From positions 10,146,085 through 10,210,084 of the forward strand of contig JAQFVV010012396.1 in assembly GCA_028023455.1 (NCBI GenBank): 64,000 bases of DNA. Reading direction: 5' to 3'. Below, one piece after another: positions 13,100 through 25,439 of the stretch. The first letter of the stretch is position 1, and the number at the start of each line of letters is the position of its first letter. The notes beneath the pieces are model-generated. The model was not told the origin of the DNA. It was given only the letters and a program-made list of their open reading frames with translations, and ran no database searches. The translations under genes and the position numbers were made by a program. This stretch comes from Epiperipatus broadwayi (Eukaryota > Onychophora > Udeonychophora > Euonychophora > Peripatidae).

Positions 13100-14056
13100 A
13101 ATATTTAGATCGGATTACTATATATGAAATACATAGATGATGTACTCATTTGTGCACCAGAAAGGCTAAAAACAAGATCTTGCACAAACCTCATTGTTAA
13201 GTTGGACTTTTGAGTAAGAAGACAAGCAAAAATGGCCTCAAATTCCTTGACTTATATGTGCAAAGATCTGTTAGATTATAAAATGGTTAAACCTATCCAA
13301 ATCAGAGATGCAATTCACCCTGAGTTGATAACCCCTGCCACTCGTAAGCTGGCAAGTTTTAAAGCATATCTATATCAAAACCTTAAATTTGAATCTGACC
13401 ATAAAATAAATATTGAAGCATATATTAAGAACTTGTGCAATATAGGATATAAACACAAGTACCTTATTAATATGATCAAAACATTTTACTTCAAAATCAG
13501 AAGTATACCCACACAACTGGATGCAAAAGCGTGGATATTACTACTATATATACTTGGAGTATCTCAAAGGTTGAATAAAATTTGCTCTGATACATATAGC
13601 AGCTTTCAGACCCTGTCCATTTAAAATTGTTTGATAAATAATACTAAAGACACCCTATCCCCAGAGCAAGCCTTCAAGTTTTTTTACAAAATTGAATGCT
13701 ACAATTCCCTTTGCAAGATTGTTTACTTTAGTGAATCGGATGCAAACATTGCAACTAAGGTTGCTCAGCATAGATATCTTTATAACCAGGCAAAAAACAA
13801 CTTACAATCCAAGTCTATATTCTTGGAACATGAGATCGAACATGATCATGTCTTTGAATCACTGGGGCCTAATATAGTATGTTCTGAGAGAAATAACAGA
13901 AAATGCAAAGTTAAAGAATCATAGCACGTAACCAATAACTTGCATCCTATTAATAAAAAAGAGACTTGTATCCCTTTATCGAAGAAGTGGATTATGTAAA
14001 TTAAATCATTTACATTTTCACAGAAATTATTTAAATACCACCTTGGTATAACAAGC
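13100..14056 (+). pseudogene. Penelope-like retroelement remnant: RT end plus GIY-YIG endonuclease
   Basis: Three frames with shifts and stops reconstruct the end of a Penelope-like polyprotein. MKYIDDVLI (YIDD at 13130-13141) is the RT catalytic motif. NGLKFLDLYV follows at about 13231 in another frame. 13232-13624 continues with a YIKNLCNIGYKHKYL stretch and LYILGVSQRL, matching the GYP and LPYIPGVS regions. 13631-13924 contains YKIEC, a CKIVYFSES segment in the position of the YIG motif, AQHR and EHEIEHDH, which is the GIY-YIG layout. The following codons give NKKE.C.PLSKKW, like the family C-terminus. Upstream RT motifs were not recognised. The element is dead. Other RT classes lack this RT plus GIY-YIG order, so the class call is fairly firm. 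Confidence 0.75.
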
Positions 14057-14352
14057 ATTAGTTGTTATAATTTTATATTGCAATGAATATGATTATTTAA
14101 TAATTGAAAGCATGCTAAGCATATTATTTATGGATAAAATATAATCTTTTCTTAATAGACATGGAAAGTTTGTGTACATAGAAAAAGAAAATTTTAACAG
14201 TTATCTCTGTTTATAAGATTTAAATGAGATATTAAGATGTTTACCATTAAGATTTTGTTTTGTCTAGCTGAAAGCTATTATTTAATTATTTAGAAATAAC
14301 CCGTAAATATTCTTCAAGTACAAGTTCAGCAAGTTATTCAAATTTTCCTGAC

Positions 14353-14549
14353 AAAAACATCCTGTCAATAAACATCACATGATCACCATTTCTTATGCTT
14401 GCTTATAACTATTATTAAAACAGGCAAAACTCTCAATGAGTAGCCACTAGATGGGGATTTTTTGCACAAGCCTTCTGGCATCCATTGATTACTCTGGCTT
14501 GCAGTGGCAATACATATAGAGAGTTTTGCCGGTTTTAAAAATATCCTGT
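14353..14549 (+). mobile_element. Short retroelement of the 52.7-kb palindrome family, hammerhead part missing
   Basis: The segment starts like the 52.7-kb element (ATGATCACCATTTCTTATGC at 14379) and ends with the same distal arm (GGCATCCATTGATTACTC, then GAGAGTTTTGCC). The central part carrying the hammerhead is absent. It is bounded by AAAAACATCCTGT (14353-14365) and AAAAATATCCTGT (14537-14549), a 13-bp target-site duplication with one mismatch. It is therefore an insertion of its own, not the 3' end of the neighbouring Penelope-like remnant. Confidence 0.65.
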
Positions 14550-14559
14550 GTGAAAAGCA

Positions 14560-17500
14560 ATAAAATCTACATATATTTATGCATATGTCTATTAAATAAT
14601 TAATAATTATAAAATTTATAATAACAAAAATTGAATTATAACAATATGTCACCAGTTTGTATTAAAAATAAACTTTTCAAATATCTTTTTAAAACAATAA
14701 ATACATAAAATCACTCCTGATATCCCTGCATGTTTATACTTTCAGTAATATCTCTTTCATGACTGATTTCAGTCATAAAGCAGAATATTAATTTCAGTTT
14801 CTCCAATTATTATAGAATACACATTGATGACTAAAATTAGATCTTTTGTGAGATGATAGAAAAAATATTTTGAAGTTATTAAATTGTTTTTAAAATGTAT
14901 ATTTGATATCCTCATTCTTTTCAATTTGCAGGCTTGTTTAATTGTCACCAAATTGTTGTGAACATTTTCTAAATATTAATTTTATTTGTCGAGTAGGATG
15001 CTTTCCGAAATAGCCTACAGAGGTTGCGCTTGTTTACTACGATGCATTTTTAGGGGAAACTCAAATTGTTAATAGTCATATTACATAGACAGTGAAACTG
15101 CAGAATTTGACAGATCAGTTGAAAGTTCAACATACAGTATTAGTGGTTTACATTACAAATAAATCCCTAATCATTTTTTGTTAAATTAAAATTTGTCGTT
15201 TTAAAAAAATTAGAAGAAATTTAACGTTTTTCTATTATGGTAAATTGTATAAGCATTTGCGTTGGAGCACATAATAGAAATATATGAATTACCATATCAC
15301 TTCATACATAAGATCTGATTGTTCAATATCAGACCACATTATTACCATCACTTTATAATTAATTGGATGTATTAAGAAATTCAATTTGGAATGCATGTAC
15401 TGCAACCAATTTCAAGATTAGTCAAAATGACTTGAAGTCTTAATTTTATTTTTTTCAACTAAATCAGTAGTTTTGAACAAATCATCACAAGATAACACAA
15501 TGGAAGGAATATCTCTGCTTCAGTATTAATGCATGTCTTCTTGTCTTTAACTGGTAAAGAATTATTGGTCAGTTCTAGAAGTATGATTTGTAATAATTAT
15601 CTTTGAACATCTACCTCTCATAGCATCAGTGATAGATTGTGATGCATGATATTTTCCATTCAAAAGATATTTTCTGCTTTTTCAATATCTGTGTAAATGT
15701 CATTAGAATAATTTCATGGTCCATATTTATTTTTAAAAAATAAATCAGACATTTGTTGTTTAAGTTTTTTTTAATTTTAAATTTAATATCTAAAAAATTG
15801 CAAGCTGTAAATGTTATGTATTTAATTTTTAAAGAAAGTCAAATATTTTTTTAAATAATGAACTTGTACATTTGATTGCAAATATCCAGAGTACATCTAA
15901 TTTACTCACAAATGTATTTGTAAATAAAGTCCTTTTGGCATATGAAAAAATCATTTGTCTGAAGTTCAAATCTAGGGCAAGTAAAAGATTGGAAAAATTC
16001 TGTTTCAATTAAGCTTACAATTTTTCCTTCAGGTAGATAGCCCACAGATAACCTATCTGGTCACTTAAAACTAACAAAATAAACTAATATGACCAACATA
16101 AATAGCCATCCAAATTGATTATTAAATGGTCAACTTGCTGCCTTTTTCTAGAAAATAACCATTTGAAAATTGAATATATTTTTGAATTTTATTTTTGCTT
16201 AAAATCAATATTGTTGTTGTCATGGTAAGCAGATACATTAACACATATGCCAAAAGGATTTTATATAGAAATAATATGTAATCACATTTGGAAATAAAAA
16301 TATGCACATGTGATACCTAGTTACAATAATTATTTATTTTCTTTAGTATACATATATAACATCCTTTATTTTATCAAAATTCAAATACTATGACATTTTC
16401 AACTTAAGTTCCATCGAATAAAAAAATTCATAACTTTTCACACTTCCTTAAAAAAATTTAAAAGGCAACATACATTATTATGACTATTTAAAATATAACA
16501 TTATTTTTGGTTCAACAATTCAGTATCAATTTTGAGGAAAAGTACTAGTCTGAATCCATATTTCTAAAGAAAATAAGATATTTTGAAGTTGTACTAAGAA
16601 TACATATTAAGATTAATATATATGGCTATTTAATGGTGAAAGAAAACACTATAACAATGTACACAATTTGCATCACATAAAAAGCAAGCCATGAAATTGT
16701 AATAGTAATGGAATAAGTAGATATGGAAATGGAACATGTTATTTTTAAATCCTCTATTTGATACAGTCATGACTCATAACCATATCTCTAAGAAATCAGT
16801 TACTTGAGTCTCTTGCATGTGGAAGCAAATAAAAAAAGTTTGGCCTGATAAATCAAAAATCTATGTAAACCTTGACATCAGTTTTTTACCACATTTTTAA
16901 TTAAAGAAAGCAATTTTACTGTGTATGTCTTAATAAAAAAATTCTTCGTAAAAAAAATACAGTATGTGAGACAAGCACTACCTGAACCACATTCACATGA
17001 CCAAATTGATATATCAGATGATTCTAGGCAAATATATTGATTTTGAAATGAGTAAAATACTTGTAATGGTAAAAATTTTATAAAGAATAAATATATTGTT
17101 ATAGTAAAATTGTTTAATGTTTTATATGTACAGATACTATATTTAAAGTCTTAGGGATGTGGGTTTAACTTTTTAATTTTAAATATATTTTTGAAAAGAA
17201 TAGAGAAAGATAAAATTATGTTAAAAGAATTCAATGTAGAAGTGTGAAATTAGAAAAAATTAATTCTAAATAGTCAGTTTGCATTTTTGTAAAAAAAAAA
17301 TCGGAAAAGATATTCTGAAAAGTTCCAGTCACATAAATACATCTTAAGAATCATATTAGCTAAATGGATATATATATATAATAAAAGTAATTAATATTAA
17401 AAAAAAACTTGGTAAATAAGTACAAGGCTGCATCAGAGGTAAATGTTTTTGCTAGATATCTGCAAGATTATATATAAGGAATTAAAAAATATATATAATT

Positions 17501-19510
17501 GATTTACTGATAGATTCATTCACATTCATTGTCCAAGTGTAATCATAGTAACATAATTTTAGAAAGAGGAAATAGGTATAAGGATGACAGATTATTCTAG
17601 TTTGTTAATAATGGAAAACTTCCATGAAGTTGACTTCCAGCAAGATATTCTAAATGTAGCTAACAGTATACTATCCATTCTCAAGATATCTTTCACGGTA
17701 AATGTGTTTATAATATGTCTTGCAATTAATAGTGTGAATATTATAATGATGTAAAAGCTAACCTTTCTACCCATCATGAAGAAAGTTGGTTTTTGTTGCT
17801 CAAAAGTTGCCCTACCTTGCTGAAAAAAACATTATACAGTGTGAAAAATTCAAAGACCCAAAGTTGGAAATTAATTTGAAGATGACTGATAAAGAAATCA
17901 TAATATAACATAAAGAAACACTAAAAAACTATTACGCCAAATACCAGTCTAATTTCAGAAATACGTCAGGATAATCAGTTTACTAATTTTTTTAATGTAA
18001 GATTTTTTAAAGTCTATAAGTGTAAAAATAAATGGGTCTGAACTTAATTTTTTTTCTGCTTATCTTTGTAAAATATTTTGTTCATTTCATTATAACATAT
18101 TGATTTTGTTTTTTAAATATTCATATTTAAGTTTTTTTTAAAATAGTGACTCAAAAAGTGCCTGCCTTCTAATTACAGAAATGTACATATGTGAATAGAA
18201 TGAATTAGTATCAATTTATATCACATTGGTTAATGAAGGCTAAACAATGTAGCCTTTATAACTTAGTTGTTCTCTCTTTAATCGAAAAGCACATCAAATA
18301 ATTTTCTGACTTATCAATTCAGTGTTACTATGGGTAATTTTAATTAATTTAACCATTTTAATAAATTAACTAAATTTACTATCCAAGCCATTCTTATTTA
18401 AATCCGTCTTGTTTTTAATGTGTACTTAAATAGTTTATATTCCTGAGGGTAAATATGCTCTAATCTGAGGCATATATCAACATGTTATCAGATAAGGACT
18501 TAGGATATTATGAAATGAAGATACTGATTCATTATTAGTATACTACTCTAAGTGGAAGAAGCATTCCAGAAATCTATTTACTATAAAGTGATTATAAATA
18601 AAGCTATTAGATGGTGCATCCTTAATTTAATCTTCATATTAATGCGCAGGAAATATAATCCATTTCTATTAGATTTCTTCAATATGATCTGTATAAAAAG
18701 GAATCTATGATTTGATTATCATCTTCCTAATTAGTAACAGTTACATAAAGGGCATTTTCATAACTTCCTCATTTCTTCACCATTCCATTACATAATATGA
18801 CTTACCAATATGTGACAGTTATAAATAAAATATATATCTATGCAATTATATATCCATACATTGATTCATGATTTCCTCCATTATATGTGATAAATGGTGT
18901 ATTGTTTTAAGAATTCTATAATGTGAAATAAAAATGTTCATTTCATAATATTCATTGTTTATCAAGCAATTCATATTGGCTATTCATTTCAGTTGAATGT
19001 GCATATCTGTTAATATAATGAAAACGATCCATTGATAGTAAAAATAATATACTTTATTCTTTTATTGATATATAAGTACTGAATAAAAAAGTTATAACTG
19101 ATTATTTCAATATGATTTTACTCGAAAAAATGAAATGGAATTGAGACCCAAAGTCATATTAATATATTTGGAATTAACAATGTATTCCAAGAAAGATTTT
19201 CTTAGATTTCCAATAAAATATATGTTGACATGTGATAATGTCATAAGTTTAAGCCAGTCTCGTTTCCCATTATGATTCTAATAAACAGTTTAATTTTGTA
19301 GCTTCAACATTTGAACATCTTGTTATTCATTTATCTAGTGATATTATGCCATAGGCATTAAATATTCCAAACCCCTTTAAAATAATTAAAAGTTTTAGTC
19401 CATACATAATTTATAGACAAATACAAAATAATTCATTAATTTGTATTCTGTTACAATTTTTAAAAGATTTTGTTATTGTTGTCTTGTTATTTTTAAAAAT
19501 TACACAATTT
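14560..19510. other. Gene-free AT-rich DNA
   Basis: No protein family is recognisable on either strand. A weak SINE-like patch at about 15970-16055 (B-box-like AGTTCAAATCT, then TTCCTTCAGGTAGATAG) shares the word TTCAGGTAGAT with about 8260-8275, suggesting ancient copies of one family. Nothing else could be bounded. Confidence 0.5.
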
Positions 19511-19512
19511 AC

Positions 19513-19955
19513 CAAACAAGAAATTAATACACACCTGCACATATAATGTAATATATAAAGGATTCGAACTCAGACTTTCACATGACCCTCAATTCTCCAT
19601 GCCATCTCAACATGGGTAGGATGACAACCTTGGGACTCGTGGGCTTTGAACATTCCATCATCAGATTTTCAATGAAATAGATGGCTGAAGAGTTATGGGT
19701 TGGAGTAGTTTGAAACCTGTCCATTAAAGTATGAAGATTGGCTATCTTAATATAAAGCTGAGTACTGATTGTATATATGTGTGAAGATGGTAATCTGGAC
19801 CAACTGATGAGTGCTGTTTAGCACAAAATATGTATATTGGTGATTATCTTTTCAACATGTGTGTGATCAGGTGGGTCAGCAATATGAGATGGCATAGAGT
19901 TGAGGGTCATGTGAAAGTCTGAGTTCGAATCCCTTATATATACAAACAAGAAATT
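19513..19955 (+). mobile_element. 417-bp palindromic hammerhead-bearing retroelement with 13-bp TSD
   Basis: CAAACAAGAAATT is repeated exactly at 19513-19525 and 19943-19955, bounding a 417-bp insert. Its ends are inverted copies of about 58 bp (19551-19609 and 19885-19942), each holding GAGTTCGAATCC, a perfect tRNA B-box-like word. The unique middle carries a hammerhead-like motif (annotated separately). No coding capacity is seen. Size, TSD length and ribozyme suggest a non-autonomous, retrozyme-like element moved by target-primed reverse transcription. Confidence 0.7.
19790..19865 (+). ncRNA. Hammerhead-ribozyme-like motif with G12 changed
   Basis: CTGATGA (19804-19810) is intact. It is followed by a perfect 5-bp stem II (GTGCT, loop GTTT, AGCAC; 19811-19824). 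The next bases are AAAA where GAAA is required, so the G12 position is mutated and self-cleavage is unlikely. The following TATGTATATTGG and ATTATCTTTTC correspond to the stem III and stem I strands of the minus-strand copy at 58.5 kb. Confidence 0.5.
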
Positions 19956-20109
19956 GTAAATTAACGTTATTTTATCAAAAAAAAAAACTTCAGTTCATAT
20001 GCTATGAGATTATAATTGCATTTATAGTTTTTTCTTAGATTACTTTTTTTATTATAGCATTGAAAAGATTTTGAAAAATGAAAATAGTTCAGATACTCTT
20101 TTCCTACTT

Positions 20110-20362
20110 TTTCTGTCATTTCTTTGGCATTCATGTTATTTACAATTCAATACTTTGACCATCTAGAATAAGCATCTATTGAGGTTTGTGTAATCCATAA
20201 AAACTTTTTACCATGGCCAAATGCATTTCTCTTAGACTGTAATAAAGCATTAATTTTTGACTGAAAAATATTCAGTGCATTAAGAATATTGAACAATAGA
20301 TGATTACATTTAAATAATCCAAGAGGCTTGATAAAGTGATTTGCTTTTTCCAAATTGGCCAT
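20110..20362 (-). pseudogene. Gypsy-like LTR retrotransposon remnant: integrase fragment
   Basis: The minus-strand frame 20147-20362 ends with KKFLWITQTSIDAYSRWSKY and, past a stop, continues IVNNMNAKEM. This matches the start of the Ty3/Gypsy integrase core, where a GK.FLV segment precedes DAYSKW and a V.SMTA-like segment. The upstream half is not clearly alignable. The element is decayed and its LTRs were not found. A chance match is possible, hence modest confidence. Confidence 0.4.
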
Positions 20363-20884
20363 TCCATACTAAAATTTTGATTAACATGAGAAAATATTTT
20401 AGCTAACAATTTTTTCTTTATCTTTAATCTTTTTAATTGATATGGTTTGCAAAGAACCAGATGTACATTTCCAAATAATTCTATTTGATAGGGCTTGGTA
20501 GAATCATACTCTGTTTATTATTAAATATATCTGGAACATTTATGTTGGATTTTTATTCCAATTTTTTTTTCACAGTACTAAGAATAACTTCTATAATACA
20601 AAATCTTTCTCTGTTGATTACAGGACTAGTTTTTCCTCTTATTATTTCATGATATTTTACAGGCACCTTTACTTGATCAATTAATTTCAGGGTCTCCCAT
20701 CTTGAAGTTGGACTTTCTTTACTGGGATCTTAATATAGTTAACAAACAGTACATACCAGTCTTGCTTGGACATTATTATTATTCATAGCAATTGTCTATT
20801 CCCAGTAATGTTTCACCCTACAAATTTGCAATTTTATCCCACTAGCTTTATCCATGGTTTTCATTAATTACTCAGCTGATATTT

Positions 20885-21000
20885 TGCCTCTCCCATTTTT
20901 CTGTGCTTGCCTTCTAAATTGTCTCCCCAATTGTCCATATTCCGACAAATATAAACTAAAGGTCCATTCCATATTTAAAACAAGTTTTTTCTTTCAATCT
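20885..21000 (-). pseudogene. Possible Gag zinc-knuckle remnant of the same Gypsy-like element
   Basis: In minus-strand frames this stretch gives TCFKYG and, in another frame, YLSEYGQLGRQFRRQAQKNG. That is close to a CCHC knuckle of the form C-x2-C-G-x2-GH-x4-C with its cysteines lost. It lies on the 5' side of the integrase-like fragment on the same strand, the expected Gag-Pol order, with most of pol deleted between them. Confidence 0.3.
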
Positions 21001-22001
21001 GCAGGGTTTTATTTCTTATACTATTTTCCCATAGCAATAACAAGTGACAATTTTCATCTATATGTAAAGATTTTTCTGGGCTAACAATTTGCCTATTTAT
21101 TTTATAGATTTCAGTATCTTGGTTCTTAACATTGCTTTATTTTGAAAAGCTTCTATCTGCTTCAGTATTAGCTTGTAAACCATTTCTCTCCTAATAGCCA
21201 TTAGATATGCTAAATTTAACTCAGTAGTTGCATTAATTTTGTCATTGAGCACTCTTTGTTTTCCAGACAATTCGCTTAGACTGTGTCAGTTTTGTTATGC
21301 ATTTACTTACATTTCCTTTTATGACAACTAATTATTTATAGAGGCCAATCTAACAAATAATAAAAACCACAAATGAGACTGAGTAAAATGCAGGCACAAT
21401 AAATTAATTTCAAATAGGAATATATATACATAGTCAGATGATTTAGTTGAAAACAAATAGAAATGATGAGGTAAATCCATGACATATTTAGAATAAGATG
21501 CCATAATGATGTTTCCAGGCAACTAACACTTAATATAAATGCTAATTGCCTGACATCATTTTGGTCACTTTTTTCTCAAAGAAGATGCTGTAATTTTAAC
21601 ACTAGTTTTATTTATAAGACCAATTTCTCAGAGAATTTGGATTTAATTCTTTATAGATATCAACATTTATCTTCATAAATTTTATTTCCTTTTTTTTTTC
21701 AAAAGAGAAGAAGCAATTACTTTCAATAATATATACATTTCAATAATAGAATTAGATTAGATGCATGAAAAAAGGAATTGCAAGTTCTACTTCAAACCCA
21801 GTGATACCCAGTTAAAAGACAATAGTGGAGTGGATTAATTGAACTAGATGGCTAAATAAAGTCAAAATTGAGAGATTTGTTTTAGTTAATAAACTAAAAA
21901 TAAATTTAATAGACTGAGAATTAAGAAAAAAACACTTTAGTAAACAATACTGGGTGAAATTTTAATGGATAGAATAGAAAAATTAAGTAAGTATATGAAA
22001 A

Positions 22002-22418
22002 CAGCGGTCGGCAATCCATGGTCCATAGACCACTGGCCAATGGTCCACAAAAAAATTCAGATATTATTTAAATTCGCTAAGCTCATTTAATAAAATTTTT
22101 AAATAAAAAATAAATTTTGTTTAAGCCGTATTATTATATATAAAATAGAATAAGAACATTATATTGCTAATTGATTTGATACAAAATACTACTGTGACTT
22201 GCAAAATATGTACCTCAAAGGCATTTAATTAGCCCCTACTTGGTCAGCAGCATAAAAAAGATAACAAAATAAAAATATCGAATTCTGTACAATTGACTAG
22301 GCTTCAAATTTGATTATGGCACTTAAAATTATTAATATATCATACTCAATGCTCATATTAATTCATACCTTTAAAAATTGTTAGTGGTATGCAATATCTA
22401 AAAGATTGCCGACCGCTG
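22002..22418. mobile_element. hAT-like MITE, 417 bp, 15-bp perfect TIRs
   Basis: CAGCGGTCGGCAATC at 22002-22016 is exactly inverted as GATTGCCGACCGCTG at 22404-22418. The CAG-GGTCGGCAA terminus is characteristic of hAT superfamily elements, and the interior (GTCCATAGACC, TGGTCCACAAAAAAATT) is non-coding. The flanking 8-bp blocks are not obviously duplicated, so either the insertion is old or one end has been altered. Confidence 0.65.
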
Positions 22419-22797
22419 ATCTACAGTATAGATAAGGAAGTGCAATTTTGATTTGGATATTGTTTTTGAGTGACTTTAACTTTTAGTTTGAGAAATATTG
22501 ATTTAGATCACTTTGTAATTTTATATTATTAATTATTGATTGAGTTTAAATATAAATAATATATTATTATTAATAAGCCAAATGTAAAAACTTTGGCAAA
22601 CAAAAAAAAAACTCTGCAATAGTCCAAAATCAGATTAATCTAGATGTTATATATAAATATAATGGTTCAAGAGATGCAGGAAAGTCATTTGGAAATAAAA
22701 AGTAGTTTAAATGAAAGCTTACAAAAGTTGGAAAAAAATTGATAATAAATACTGAGAAATAATATCAGAAGAAAAGAAAATGTAGACAGGAAAAGAC

Positions 22798-23650
22798 CAC
22801 TAAACATCACGATTACCATTTCTTATGCTTATTTCTTATAGTTAGCTAATAAGGTAAAAAGTGGCTGCTGGAGAGTTGCATTCGATCCCAAGATCTAGGT
22901 GCAATGCAAGCTACATAGTTTTTAATGTGTGAATAATTAAGATGGATTATAGGACTGAAAGTATTGACTGTATGCTTCTCAAATGCAAATAAGCATAGAG
23001 ATGAGAAATATGGGCAGGTTTGAAAAAGTTGTAGCATTTCTTCTGAATAATTATTGCACAAAACACATGTAGGTTTGAGATTTAGCTTGAATCGGCCATT
23101 AAGAAACATTTTAGTTGGAATCATAATTGAGGAACACAAAGCTGCTGGAATTTAGTTAGAGTTGTAATAACTAGAAGAGTTGTCATATAGATATCTGGAT
23201 GGATGTCATCTTAGTTAAACTTTAAATATGCCAACAAAAGATTTGATGTTATACATCAACATGCTCAATGGCATGATCTGTTAAAAACGATTGTTTGACA
23301 TATGAAATTAAAATAAGTGGAGGGGGGGGGGGTTCTAAATATTAGAATAATGTGACACAATATACAGTTTGACCCTAATATAAGTTACAAAAAAAATTGA
23401 GTCTTACCAAATTGAGCTCTCCTTTGAATATAGGAAAACATGCTGTTCTGATGGATAAAAGATGTGAAGACAAACCCCAGATATACCTATTTATTACAGA
23501 CATAAGTTTATCATAGGTCATGTTAAAAAGCCATATCAATGGGCTATAATAGGCTAGTATTCCACTATGAGTAGCATTCACAATATGAACTTTCACAATT
23601 GGATACAGCATTTTTGGGAAGAATGCTTTAATTTCATACTGAATGTGTTC
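22798..23650 (-). pseudogene. Non-LTR retrotransposon 3' remnant (RT end and CCHC-like tail)
   Basis: The minus-strand frame 23375-23611 has HSGILAYYSPLIW, then VINRYIWG and a GELNLVRLNFF stretch, matching the post-catalytic region of non-LTR RTs (YG.P.W, ..FIWG, GGL.L..). Farther along the same strand, 22846-23139 has CVLCNN and LFQTCPYF, like the C-terminal C-x2-C...H-x4-C motif with the His lost. The order is right for one element. At 22798-22830 there is also a degenerate copy of the AACATCACATGATCACC word that starts the 52.7-kb family. Confidence 0.6.
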
Positions 23651-24229
23651 ATAATGAGACTGTTTAAATGATGGTATAATTGCACTTTAGGCAGATTAAT
23701 TGGGATGCTGAGAAATGATGAAAAATTATCCATGAAAAAAAGATAGTAGTTTACAGTCTGTAGACAGTTGCAACAAATATGGCTTGCAAACTTATATTGT
23801 GGAACTAGTTGATGTTTGGAATTTATTGAAATATTCAGAATGATGAAAATGTTTTGAAGGCCTCTAAATACTTATTCATAAAATGTAATTCTATGCTATT
23901 TCATTATTTTTTTTTTCAAAATATATTGTTCCTCATCATTACAATACCGATATTTAGTTATATTAAAATAAAACATATACTTAAACAATTAAGTGATAAT
24001 AAAATAGTTTCTTTTAAACTCATAGAATTTTAGAATTTAATAAAATATAACAAATTTTCTACTTATGTTTTATCATTAATAAAGATGATGTTTTCAGTTT
24101 ATCTATCATTAAAATACATTATTAATTTGTTATAAATAAATATTTTTATTTAATTCTGTAAATTCTCTGAATTTTTTTTTATTAATATTTTGGTTTATCT
24201 ATTTTAAGGCCCAAAAAGTAATCAGAAAT

Positions 24230-24400
24230 TTGTGTGAACCCAATCTAACAGAAGTATTATGTATGCTGATAGTTATGTGGTGATTTGGGCAGTGCAAAAG
24301 AGATATATGATGCAGGACAAGTATAGACTATTAATGGAGTATAATTTGAAGCTACAATTTAATAATAGAATTAAATAAACCAAAGAAAGAAACTTGAACC
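24230..24400 (+). pseudogene. Possible RT catalytic-box fragment
   Basis: The plus-strand frame gives SIMYADSYVVIWA at about 24253, close to the YADD box context of non-LTR RTs with the second Asp lost, followed by KYRLLMEYNLKLQFNN like the region after it. It lies on the opposite strand from the 22.8-23.6 kb remnant, so it is a separate or inverted fragment. The match is short. Confidence 0.3.
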
Positions 24401-24550
24401 CTATTCCTTGAATTTTCAGATTATTTCAAACCCAATAGTGCATACTTGGAAGATGATAGCAGGAATGAATGATAAAATCAGATTATGGTAGTTTAACTCT
24501 ACTAACATCAAAAGTTGTAACTTCTAATTATTCCAGAGCTTTAGGCATAA

Positions 24551-24692
24551 AGCACACCCAGAGCCGGCGCTGGGTACTAGGCGCCCGCATGCAAATTTGA
24601 TTTTGGTGCCCCTGTCAGGGATGACGCCTTCTTTTTCAGATGCTAATCCTAGCATGCGTTGCATGCCCGCTTCCGCCGGCCCTGAGCACACC
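24551..24692. mobile_element. GC-rich hAT-type MITE, 126 bp, with exact 8-bp TSD
   Basis: The insert 24559-24684 begins CAGAGCCGGCG and ends CGCCGGCCCTG, giving TIRs of about 11 bp with one mismatch. It is flanked by AGCACACC at 24551-24558 and 24685-24692, the 8-bp duplication length of the hAT superfamily. The insert is strikingly GC-rich (GGCGCCCGCATGC, GGTGCCCCTG) against its AT-rich surroundings. It has no coding capacity, so it is non-autonomous. Confidence 0.85.
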
Positions 24693-25439
24693 TATATCCT
24701 TTGAAAATAGTGAAAGTTTTATTTTGCTGTGATCAGCTTACTATTATAATATATAATGTATGTACAAATTAACATTATAGTATAAACAAAACTAAAAAAA
24801 TATTAATGTAATAAATTGAGAGAGAATATTTTGATAGACATTTAATGGTGCTCACTAATTAATTCATTTAATTAAATAATAATGTTAATATATATATATC
24901 GAAACACTAGCGGATATAGCTTACATGTTTCATAATTTTAAAAAAATTTATGGTTAAGTAGATTTTAAAACAATTTTGTAAAATAAAAAGATAGCATTTT
25001 TAAAACAGAATAAAACTATCGAGAGCGGATGGGGGGAGAAATCTAAAATAGAATTAGAAAAACATTTAAACCTTTTTTCTATCTCTTTGTAAAGAAAACT
25101 CTTGTTGCATAAAATAAAAACAAGTTAAAGGAATAAATAAGTAAAATGTGAAAAGTTAAAAATAAATTGAGTCTGTAAAATAAAATGTTTGTAAAACTTT
25201 CAGTAATTAGTTTATAAGATTTCAGATTGATAATAAAATCAAAATCAATAGTTGAATTAATTAAAAAACTGTACACTATCTTATCTAGATAGTAGATGAA
25301 TCTGAACGAAGGATTAAGATAACAAGAAATGCAAAATTAATTAAGAAAAAAATGGATGTAAAGTACGATCTTAATTAAAAATAGATTTAATTGTGATAAA
25401 CATTTAAAACTATGGAAGAGAAAAGTATAAAATTATATC

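Noticed and set aside
14383-14652. Minus-strand 89-residue protein
   Set aside because: It translates the TSD-bounded non-coding repeat at 14353-14549 and its flank.
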